From contig NC_089466.1 of the NCBI RefSeq assembly GCF_029203305.1, forward strand, positions 62,001 to 126,000: a DNA stretch of 64,000 bases, given 5' to 3'. Both the position numbers and the translations under genes were made by a program. The DNA is from Yamadazyma tenuis (taxonomy: Eukaryota > Ascomycota > Pichiomycetes > Serinales > Debaryomycetaceae). Each line of letters starts with the position of its first letter. Positions within the stretch are counted from its first letter, which is position 1. The notes under the pieces were generated by a model. It saw only the letters and a list, made by a program, of their open reading frames with translations. It searched no databases and was not told the DNA's origin. Shown here in pieces: positions 17,362-25,285 of the stretch.

Positions 17362-20277
17362 ATGAATATACTCATACTATATTTCAGTTTGCTTGTGACT
17401 ACCGTTTGTGGAGCCCTCGTTCGAAGTACCAAGTGTGCTGCCATAGACTGCGATCATTTTAAGTTGGAAAGGCCGTTGGTGGACGTTGCTTTGGATAAGA
17501 ATAATAAGCTATTGAAGTTCTTTATCAACACCCAGGTGATAGATCATCAAAACCTTTTCAATACCAACCCCATAATACAAGATGTCAACACCACCACAAA
17601 CAAGTATACCACTTTCCATGCCATAGTCTGGTTCAAGGGTAAGGTGATTGTGGACGAGAACTTGAGGTTCTGTGATATGGTAGGTGTGAAGAACACCACA
17701 TCTTACTGGGAAAGTCCTCGATTCAATAACAAGGCCAACCAGACTTTGACGTTCGATTTTGGAGATGTAGATGATGAGGAGTCCCTCGGGATAACATCCC
17801 AGATTGACAAACATCGAAGATTTGATGTGTTTGAAATTCCTATCCCCAAAAGAAACGTTGAACCATCACCTGTACACGAAATAGACGATACGTCTTTTGC
17901 CAATTCCAACACTTCCATCCAGGAGCTTTTCAGCAACTCCACCGGACAGCTTGTATCGTGTCCGCTATACGTGAATGATTCAATTTACATGTACTATGAG
18001 GTAGACATTGCCAACCTGATTGGGACTATTGGTTCGTATGCTGCCAGGTTTGCCGTGATAGACAATGATGAGTCCAATGTCGTACTACTGTGTATGGAGA
18101 TGGATATAACTCCTGCAACCAACAGGGAACTCAAAAACGGTATCTTATACGGAGCTTTACTGTTACTTTTAGTGACCGCAGGCACCAACTTTTTGACGGT
18201 GATGTTTTCGTCATACCAGGAATCAAGAAACCCATTCCTATTCACTGCGTCTACTATCTGCAATGAAAAGCTATTGAAACAGTTGGATGCCACAGTTCAA
18301 CGAATCATCTTATACTTGCAGTTTGCTTTATTTACTGCTGGCCTCAGTATCAACTACCCAGAATTCTACCCACCACTACTAGCATTATTAAAGTGGAATG
18401 CCTTGTTAGGGTTCTCGCTCCTTGATGGGAATCAATTCTACGGGTCCACTGAACAAGACAACATCTACCTAACATATAATGCAAATGGATTGAGCTCGTT
18501 GACATATTTTGGTACTTACAAAACCGCTGGTGACAATTGGTGTAACTTTTCGTTGACTTTAGTCGTGTGGATTAGCATCCAGGTGGTAATCCAAACGATG
18601 TTCTTTTTGGCGAGATACTTAAGAGATAATCAAGTGAAGCGAGTAATGCAAGATAGGTCACTTCGAGATACTTTCAGACGGTGGTTCTCATTTACTATTG
18701 GAACCGCTTTGAATAACTTCATGGCTCTTTTTGCATATCCTTTTTTGGTGTTGACCTTAAACTTGTTTTTTTTGTCAGCTCAAAATAGAGCCACGTACCG
18801 TCCGAATGTCAACACTTTGAGTGATCAATTGTTCTTCAGAAATGCTTCTTATGACAGTTTATTCACTCCTAATAGTTTTATTGAAGTGGTGAACACGACT
18901 ACTTCCAAAGTCGAACATAGACTTGAAATTGTTGACAATAACTTCAATTATACCCACAACTGGAATATGACTGACAGTAGATACTTCAAAACAGTTCAGA
19001 ACTCAGATGGTGCCTTAGGACTTGCGCCATTGGTCATGGGGTCAATCTTGTTTGCTGCATGGGCTTTAATTGCCTTGTTCTTTATCTTCCGATACTTACT
19101 CACTTTCAGGGGATGGGGGTTGGCTATGAGTCCCAGAGTCACTCGGTTGTATACCTCAGTCAACACCCTTTTAACGTGGTCATTTTTGTACCACCATTAC
19201 AATCCTAGCAAGAACTATTATGTGATAGTTGATTTGGTACAGATTTTTATCAGGCTGGTGTTTATATCACTTTTCCAGTTTAGTGGAACTGCCCAGGTAG
19301 CTTGCCTAATAGCTCTAGAGACTCTGAGCTTGGTGATTTTATTTTTTGTTCAACCATTCTACCTTCACATGACTTGGACTTCCACCAGATGGATGATTCC
19401 TGCTGCTAGATTGTTGGTGACAATTTTATGTGTTCCATATCTCCAGCAATTGGGATACTCGGAGAATACTCGAACATATGTGGCATATACTCAGCTAATC
19501 ATCCATGCCGTAATTGCCCTAGCATTTGTCGGACAGTTGGTATACTGTTTTTCTACCACCATCTACTCAATTTTCCAACACAGAAAATTGGATAACAATA
19601 ATGAAGCATTTCAAAGAGTAAAGAGGGATGGCAGTGCGGATGAGTTCAATCAACAATTTGACTATCAACCAGTGCATAACCTCAGTAGAGCCATTGAAAA
19701 TGACTCCAAAATGTTGGAGGACGACGATCATTCGACAGAGTCTGGGGATATCATTCACAACCCTGAGTTCTACTATCGATCAACTCCCTCCAGTTTGTTA
19801 AAAAATCACTCCACAAGTTTCAAACATCCTATCACTAAGCTGATGTCAGATGTGGAGTCCTTCGAGCAACAGCAACAGTTTTCAATCCTGAGAAGACTGA
19901 AAGTCGACTACACTACGAGAGAAGCAGATAGGATATACCAAAAGTTTTTCGTCGACGACGATATTGATCAGGACGTCAAAGAGCTTTGGGAGTCCAGAAA
20001 ACAGAGAGAGTCAATAGCAATCCCATCAGATGTTCCTATTACTGGAATGGCATCTCCTAAGCGACAAACACTAGAAATGACCCAAACTAAGCTCTCTTCG
20101 ATATTCAAAAAGAAAGAACCCGTTAAAGGATTTGAAGTATCCAGACCAAGACCTTTAATAGTAAAGAGACCAGAAACCAGACAACGAAAGGCTTCTACTC
20201 TTTCGACTGACTCAAGAGTCGATACTTTAAATTCAACGTATTTTGATTGTTCTTCAAGGATACCTGACAATGCTTGA
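17362..20277 (+). CDS. FLC family TRP-like membrane protein (flavin carrier/channel, YOR365C-like)
   Basis: The 971-residue protein has a signal peptide (about 1-18, ending VCGA), an exposed ML-like TRP_N domain with several NxT/NxS sites (about 25-250), then about nine membrane helices from residue 259 to about 735. The helical region carries TRP-like family signatures such as FRGWGLAMSPRVTRLY. Proteins of this family (Flc1-3, YOR365C) sit in ER or plasma membrane and affect flavin transport, calcium and cell-wall integrity. A hydrophilic cytosolic tail of about 235 residues follows the last helix; it is rich in Ser, Gln and Lys and includes KRQTLEMTQTKLSSIFKKKE. The tail is the main feature separating this protein from the shorter family members. 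Paralog assignment is uncertain. Confidence 0.8.
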   Translation: MNILILYFSLLVTTVCGALVRSTKCAAIDCDHFKLERPLVDVALDKNNKLLKFFINTQVIDHQNLFNTNPIIQDVNTTTNKYTTFHAIVWFKGKVIVDENLRFCDMVGVKNTTSYWESPRFNNKANQTLTFDFGDVDDEESLGITSQIDKHRRFDVFEIPIPKRNVEPSPVHEIDDTSFANSNTSIQELFSNSTGQLVSCPLYVNDSIYMYYEVDIANLIGTIGSYAARFAVIDNDESNVVLLCMEMDITPATNRELKNGILYGALLLLLVTAGTNFLTVMFSSYQESRNPFLFTASTICNEKLLKQLDATVQRIILYLQFALFTAGLSINYPEFYPPLLALLKWNALLGFSLLDGNQFYGSTEQDNIYLTYNANGLSSLTYFGTYKTAGDNWCNFSLTLVVWISIQVVIQTMFFLARYLRDNQVKRVMQDRSLRDTFRRWFSFTIGTALNNFMALFAYPFLVLTLNLFFLSAQNRATYRPNVNTLSDQLFFRNASYDSLFTPNSFIEVVNTTTSKVEHRLEIVDNNFNYTHNWNMTDSRYFKTVQNSDGALGLAPLVMGSILFAAWALIALFFIFRYLLTFRGWGLAMSPRVTRLYTSVNTLLTWSFLYHHYNPSKNYYVIVDLVQIFIRLVFISLFQFSGTAQVACLIALETLSLVILFFVQPFYLHMTWTSTRWMIPAARLLVTILCVPYLQQLGYSENTRTYVAYTQLIIHAVIALAFVGQLVYCFSTTIYSIFQHRKLDNNNEAFQRVKRDGSADEFNQQFDYQPVHNLSRAIENDSKMLEDDDHSTESGDIIHNPEFYYRSTPSSLLKNHSTSFKHPITKLMSDVESFEQQQQFSILRRLKVDYTTREADRIYQKFFVDDDIDQDVKELWESRKQRESIAIPSDVPITGMASPKRQTLEMTQTKLSSIFKKKEPVKGFEVSRPRPLIVKRPETRQRKASTLSTDSRVDTLNSTYFDCSSRIPDNA

Positions 20278-20413
20278 CCCTTACCTTAAAACGCTCGTTA
20301 TGAAACATATTTAGTTCTTCTACCAACATTTTCTAATATTGGTATGTACATTAATAAAATAGTTTTGCTTTAAAATTCAACATTCCTAACGCATTATGTT
20401 CTTATCTTAAGGG

Positions 20414-21982
20414 TTATCTCTTATTTCTCTTTGGAGAATTTGGGATTGGCAAATCAAATTTTCTCTTGACAATGTTTCTGATAAGTTTATCGTCATCTAT
20501 AAATTGGTATTTTATATCGTCTATCGTGAAGGTCTTTTCAACGTCGAGACAGTTCCTCAACGAAGTATATTCAGACTTCAACACAACATTGGCCATATTC
20601 TGTCTGGTGAACTTGAAAGAGCCAGGAAAGTCCTCGGAAGCAATTGCAGGATATTCGCTCATTCGGTTGCCGAGGATGGCTTTGTAGTTGGCCAAAAACA
20701 ACTTGGTGAGCTTTCTGGATTCTATCAACAGAATACACTTTCTGTGGATCCTACGTACGAGTTGGAACTTAGAATCCACCGTCAACGTTTCCATAGAATT
20801 TAACGAGTGAATAGAGCCGATGATAGTTAAGCATTGGAGTAGAATGGTTAATTCAATAATGACTTCACTGGAAGCAAAACAGTCATACGAATCTAGCACA
20901 AATTCCACCACTTCTTCTTCGCTACTCTCTTCCTGGATAATTCGGTAGAATAAATCCATGATTTCGTCAAAAAATTCATGCATAATAGGATTGGAGCATT
21001 GGCTGAAATGATCTCTGATAGACGCTAGGGTGATTTCGCCAAAATCATGTTTCGAACCTTGCCTTTCTACATATCCGTACCGTCTCAAGATCTCACTATT
21101 AGGATGGTCCGAATACGTATTGTACACTTGCTCCCCCTTTTTAATGAGCTTAATGGCTCGAATCACAAGTTTATCTTGTAAATACTCCAACGAAGCATTG
21201 TGGAGAGTTGTGTCAGCATTCAAAGTATCCGCTATTGGAATCATAGACTTTAAAAACGAGTCATTTCTCCAGCTGTCGGGGTATTCTTCGTCCGACAGAG
21301 ATACCGGGCTGTTCTTATAGGAGGGTTCATTGCCCACCTCTTCGTTTCCCTCATCTTCGTCTTCGTCTTCTTCATCGTTCACAACACCATCTCTGTTCAA
21401 CCTTTCAAGATCAAACGAGTACGACATGATCAAGGAAGCTATCTTATGATATTCCCACAAGGTGGTGTCGTTCAACTCGACGAGTTTCAATTGTTTGATC
21501 ACTCTGGGGAAGAGCTTGTTGTACATGCCATCGGCTATATCTTTACCAATTCTTTGTATGATGAGAGACGGCTTGAGATACTCCAACTCATCATCGGACC
21601 AGAACATCAACTGGTTGAAGGTGTAGTTTTCTTCGTCGAGAATTGGCAACACGCCAAAGTAAGGTGTCCACCGACTGTGCTCCTTTTTGACCTTAAGTTC
21701 GTACAAAAGAATAATGATCAATGCTTCCCACTGATTCAACAGCTCCAAGCCTTCTCTGACACCTGGGCGCTCCTTTACCAAGCTACATGTCTCTAAGTTC
21801 AACACCACCGACCGTGGGATCTCAAAAATGGTATCATGCTCTTCGATGTCTTGCGCAGCAATTATACCTCTTCCTTCGTTCTTGTGTCTCAAGTCTTTAA
21901 TGCGACAGTCTTTACAGAAGTGGACGCCATTCTGCTTCAACCACTTAACGTAATTGATTGTGGATGCTCCGAACTCTACCAT
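20414..21982 (-). CDS. RKM4: SET-domain ribosomal lysine methyltransferase Rkm4
   Basis: The 522-residue protein has a split SET domain of the SETD6/Rubisco-LSMT type. GRGIIAAQDIEEHDTIFEIP lies near 39-58, RWTPYFGVLP near 104, and the substrate-linked IPIADTLNADTTLHNASLEY and KGEQVYNTYSDHPNSEILRRYGYV segments at about 245-310. The C-terminal helical LSMT substrate-binding domain follows (about 320-480), with FVLDSYDC as in Rkm4. The protein ends in a basic PNSPKRNKR stretch, a plausible nuclear signal. Rkm4 methylates a lysine of 60S protein Rpl42. An acidic insert (EDEDEDEGNEE) interrupts the SET region. The 3' end lies 136 bp from the FLC-like gene, tail to tail. Confidence 0.83.
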   Translation of the reverse strand: MVEFGASTINYVKWLKQNGVHFCKDCRIKDLRHKNEGRGIIAAQDIEEHDTIFEIPRSVVLNLETCSLVKERPGVREGLELLNQWEALIIILLYELKVKKEHSRWTPYFGVLPILDEENYTFNQLMFWSDDELEYLKPSLIIQRIGKDIADGMYNKLFPRVIKQLKLVELNDTTLWEYHKIASLIMSYSFDLERLNRDGVVNDEEDEDEDEGNEEVGNEPSYKNSPVSLSDEEYPDSWRNDSFLKSMIPIADTLNADTTLHNASLEYLQDKLVIRAIKLIKKGEQVYNTYSDHPNSEILRRYGYVERQGSKHDFGEITLASIRDHFSQCSNPIMHEFFDEIMDLFYRIIQEESSEEEVVEFVLDSYDCFASSEVIIELTILLQCLTIIGSIHSLNSMETLTVDSKFQLVRRIHRKCILLIESRKLTKLFLANYKAILGNRMSEYPAIASEDFPGSFKFTRQNMANVVLKSEYTSLRNCLDVEKTFTIDDIKYQFIDDDKLIRNIVKRKFDLPIPNSPKRNKR

Positions 21983-22099
21983 GAGGGTTCACAAGGCTTG
22001 GATACTAGGATAGTTGCTGAAGATGCAGATGAACAGAAAAAGTGCGAAGACCTGCGGGTGTTGAGGATGTGGCTAGTGGGCTGGAATGGGCTGACACCA

Positions 22100-23131
22100 T
22101 TACACTCGCTTAACGTATATACAACTGGAGAACCGAGGCAGAGACCCAGTCTGTTCGAGTGAAGGGCTGTTCTTGAACCCGTCGTCGCTAGTGGCAACCG
22201 CAAGCACCGACTGGCTGCAATTGAGATCCAACTTGACGATGCTTTCCACCAACTCGTCGGTCTTGAACTTGGGGAATTGCTTGACCCTGCGTCGCGTTTC
22301 CCAGTTCCATAAGTTTAAGCACCCATCGGAGCCTGAGGTGTAGAGGTGGTTGGATTTGCGATTGAAGAGAATCGAGTTCACCGGGTACACCACGTCTGTT
22401 TGTGTGAGTTTATCAAGGAGTCTATGACATTTGAAAGCGTACTTTTTGTCCTGGATTGCCGGAGATGGATCAAAGTACTCGACACTGACTCTGCCATCGA
22501 TGCTGGATATGGCAAACCCTTCACCGCTAGGAAAGGTCTTAAGGTCCGTGATTTGCAGCTTCAAGCCACTTTCACGGACCTGGAAAGGAGTGTTCCAGTT
22601 GCGATGGTCGTAGACTTCCACCGTACGTTCGGTCATGCCAATGGCTAAGTAGGTAGAGGTTGTATCCATATTTAGGATTTTCTTCTCCATTTTCCTCGAC
22701 ACGATGGGATGGGAAGTTCGGGAATCCACGATATGAAAGTGCTTGTTGAAAGTAGATGCCACTAGCAAGCTGTCGTTGAAGGTGGCCAAATTGTTGATTC
22801 CAGAGTCGAGCTCTGTTTGTGGAGCGGGTACAAACAGCTCCTTCATAAGTTTCCCATTTTCGTAGTCCACGTGGTATAACAGGCCATCAAGTGATCCCAC
22901 ATACGCGAGAGTGTCTCTGAGGTACTGAATACTTAGTATGGGGACCGGGGTGATGAATTCGTTGAGGATTCGGGTGTTGTCGAGGAAACTGCAATCGTAG
23001 AGAAGAAGTTTGTTATTCCATGAGGAAAAGAGGAATTGATCCTGGGACTTCGAGAACTTGAGGTCCGAGATTATATCCAAGTGCTTGGGGACATCAACTC
23101 TGATGAACGGTTCAGAGTCGAGGATGGTCAT
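22100..23131 (-). CDS. BUB3: Bub3, spindle assembly checkpoint WD40 protein
   Basis: The 343-residue protein is a seven-blade WD40 propeller of the Bub3/Rae1 type. The diagnostic blade GEGFAISSIDGRVSVEYFDP is near 203-222. Other typical segments are KFSKSQDQFLFSSWNNKLLLYD, NPVNSILF-type VYPVNSILFNRKSNHLYTSG, and GCLNLWNWETRRRVKQFP. Bub3 binds Bub1 and Mad3 GLEBS motifs and docks them on phosphorylated Spc105 MELT repeats at kinetochores. The length equals S. cerevisiae Bub3 (341). The gene is 117 bp upstream of, and in the same direction as, RKM4. An SCB-like CGCGAAAA site is 40-49 bp upstream of its ATG. Confidence 0.93.
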   Translation of the reverse strand: MTILDSEPFIRVDVPKHLDIISDLKFSKSQDQFLFSSWNNKLLLYDCSFLDNTRILNEFITPVPILSIQYLRDTLAYVGSLDGLLYHVDYENGKLMKELFVPAPQTELDSGINNLATFNDSLLVASTFNKHFHIVDSRTSHPIVSRKMEKKILNMDTTSTYLAIGMTERTVEVYDHRNWNTPFQVRESGLKLQITDLKTFPSGEGFAISSIDGRVSVEYFDPSPAIQDKKYAFKCHRLLDKLTQTDVVYPVNSILFNRKSNHLYTSGSDGCLNLWNWETRRRVKQFPKFKTDELVESIVKLDLNCSQSVLAVATSDDGFKNSPSLEQTGSLPRFSSCIYVKRV

Positions 23132-23170
23132 GGGATTGGTTAAGTGGTGGGGGATGTGGAAGATTGGTGA

Positions 23171-23180
23171 TTTTCGCGAA
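23171..23180 (-). promoter_or_regulatory. SCB-like element upstream of BUB3
   Basis: TTTTCGCGAA on the plus strand reads TTCGCGAAAA toward BUB3 and matches the Swi4 box core CGCGAAAA. It lies about 40-49 bp upstream of the start codon. Cell-cycle use is inferred. Confidence 0.4.
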
Positions 23181-23395
23181 TGCCAAACATCTGCGACAAG
23201 TGATGTGAGATAAGATGGTTTAGACTCAAGTACGTGTGCAGTTCAAGGCTAGAAGGGTGTATGGGTCAGGCGTAGAACGGTGTACAGACCGGCTTGGACG
23301 TCTTTTTCAATCGTCGAAATTACTATCAGCCATATTTATTATAGACATTATATCCACTAAACCACTAAAAATCAAACCCATAAACAGTCACAATG

Positions 23396-23567
23396 CTAAT
23401 TGGTCCCAAAAATCTTGCCAAGGTCTGTCAAGACAATACGGTAGCGTGCATCGGAATTGGAGATTTTCTTCATCATGTCTGGGTAAATCTCTTCGTTAAT
23501 AGAGTATACTTCAGTCCAGGGTCTCACGTTGTGCTTGGCTGCAAATTCTAACATTATCTTCATAAAT
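23396..23567 (-). pseudogene. Relic of a zinc-type (cinnamyl/NADP) alcohol dehydrogenase, C-terminal fragment
   Basis: A 56-codon open stretch on the minus strand ends in TAG. It reads as the last part of an ADH6/7-type medium-chain dehydrogenase: MLEFAAKHNVRPWTEVY, an EEIYPDMMKKI segment, then SDARYRIVLTDLGKIF. This corresponds to the family's usual ending (helix, IKPWVE strand, helix, DVRYRFVL). The NADP-binding fold and zinc-ligand domain should lie upstream, but bases 23570-23780 show no such similarity and the frame has a stop just upstream of 23567. It is therefore an abandoned 3' remnant of a deleted gene. The 651-bp space between BUB3 and the next gene is otherwise empty. Confidence 0.65.
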
Positions 23568-23782
23568 AAGCCCTAGGCCGGCAATTATGTTTGCAGCTCA
23601 GACTCCAACTTGACTCATGTATAGCGGGTGACTCTGATCACCCATCAGTAACCGACTCTTTGACCCACAAATTCTGTTAGTAGTTGACTCTTTTACCACA
23701 ACTCGGAGGAAGTTTCGTGCATTGTCTCATGCTACTAATTCCATTCTGATTACATCAACTTGTGTATTTTTCAACTTATCTA

Positions 23783-24922
23783 TTAGCTATTCTTTCTGAA
23801 CCGAACAATTTCAGCTGGGTCCTGGTCCGGCTCTACCCACTCAAAGTTCTCGCCCTGAGTCATCCAGAACTCCACAAAGTGAAGTTCTTCCGGCAAATCA
23901 TTGATGGCTATTTTGCGACCGATGAGCTCGCGCCGAAACATCTGCTGGAGGGCAACTATATTTTCATCTATGTATTGGCCATGTTGTCCCACAGCCGTCA
24001 CGGCGGTCGATGTTGGTAGTTCCACGAAGTAGTCGTTGAAGCGGCTGATGTTGGGGTTGGAAAACTCCCGAACCTGACTTGTGTGGTAGTTCTTCAAGTT
24101 AATTTCGTTATTCTCCTCGAAGTAGGTGATAATGCGATTGACAAGGAAAAGCTCTTCGTTGTGCAAAACCCCCTGACGTGGTGACTTGGACATCCGCCAG
24201 CTCACACGCCCTAGGTGCCGGGGGAACTTAAGGTTGGTGAATCCGTAGCCTAGACTTACTGCTAGTGCGGTGTTGGCCAAAACTAGAAAAGCCGGCAGAA
24301 TCAACGGTAATATGGCAATTTCAAGTACATTAACGGCCAAAAATGCCGCCAGAACCCATGATAGGGTTCGCCGTAGCACTCTGGAGGAGTGCTGGGTGAA
24401 TTGGGGTGCATAGAGTGTTGCATCTACGAGTTTGAAGCTGCTCGCGTAGTCGTTGGTATGGAGCAAATTGTCGATTCCCAGACGCACAAGCCCATAATCA
24501 ACACGGCCGTATTGGAGTTGGGACAAAAACAGCAGCGAGACCAAGTCCACCACGCTCGCCAGGTTTGGCCGTGGAGGTTCATGTAGATAGTGTCGTATTA
24601 GATGGTTTGTAGAGTTCCAGTGCAGTTTGTAGTGTTGGAGAAGTTGCACAAGCTGGTTTTCGAGATCATCATTAGATTCACTTGGAGAAATGGAAAGAAA
24701 GTCTGACTGGTGCACTTGGGGAGTGTTTTGAAGTTGTATCTGTCTAGTGGCATTGATGGCATCGATGAGCATGGGGAAAATAGATGGTGGAGGAAGAGAA
24801 CTGGAAGCGGATTTGAACCAGTTGATGCGCTTGACAAGCAGCTCATTATTGAGCGGATAGCGGGAGAAGTGGTCCGGTCGCGACAGAAGTTGCCGTAGAA
24901 GAAATGGGAATCGACTGTGCAT
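23783..24922 (-). CDS. Unassigned protein, probably mitochondrial inner membrane, two helices
   Basis: I do not recognise this 379-residue family. The N-terminus (MHSRFPFLLRQLLSRPDHFSR) is basic, hydrophobic and lacks acidic residues until Asp17, like a mitochondrial presequence. A helical region (about 85-175) is followed by two closely spaced hydrophobic helices (about 187-207 and 208-228) with a Pro-rich junction. The C-terminal hydrophilic domain (about 230-379) ends in FVEFWMTQGENFEWVEP. This layout (presequence, hairpin of two helices, soluble tail) fits an inner-membrane protein of the matrix-facing type. The function is unknown; no catalytic motif is visible. Confidence 0.75.
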   Translation of the reverse strand: MHSRFPFLLRQLLSRPDHFSRYPLNNELLVKRINWFKSASSSLPPPSIFPMLIDAINATRQIQLQNTPQVHQSDFLSISPSESNDDLENQLVQLLQHYKLHWNSTNHLIRHYLHEPPRPNLASVVDLVSLLFLSQLQYGRVDYGLVRLGIDNLLHTNDYASSFKLVDATLYAPQFTQHSSRVLRRTLSWVLAAFLAVNVLEIAILPLILPAFLVLANTALAVSLGYGFTNLKFPRHLGRVSWRMSKSPRQGVLHNEELFLVNRIITYFEENNEINLKNYHTSQVREFSNPNISRFNDYFVELPTSTAVTAVGQHGQYIDENIVALQQMFRRELIGRKIAINDLPEELHFVEFWMTQGENFEWVEPDQDPAEIVRFRKNS

Positions 24923-25285
24923 TACGGGTTATCTAGTTATCGCAGCTGTTAGTTAGGTGCGCGATCGCGATGCCACAGACAGATTAGTGGACAGAGAAGA
25001 GATGTGCTGGGTGTAGGGGGCAATTTTTTTTACCATGGGTGCTTGGACCAGAAATGGGTTTCAACAACAGCACAACTAACAAGCACCTGGACTACTCAAC
25101 CGGCTCACTGCCCTCCTTGAGGCACAACAAGGGCTGTGCCAAATTCCATTCCTATTCTCAATCTCAATTACCCTTCCTAATTGGGCCCAGATCCAAACAC
25201 GCACATAGCGTAGCGAAAATATAGAAATGAAATGTGTCTTCAAAACTAAATCACTTCTTTTTACCACTTCATCTTTTAGCTATCT
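24923..25285. other. Divergent promoter between the two-helix protein and the 724-residue gene
   Basis: This 363-bp spacer has no credible gene. It contains a CG-rich palindrome-like GCGCGATCGCGATGC (about 24960-24974) near the minus-strand gene and a T/A-rich stretch before the ATG at 25286. Confidence 0.45.
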
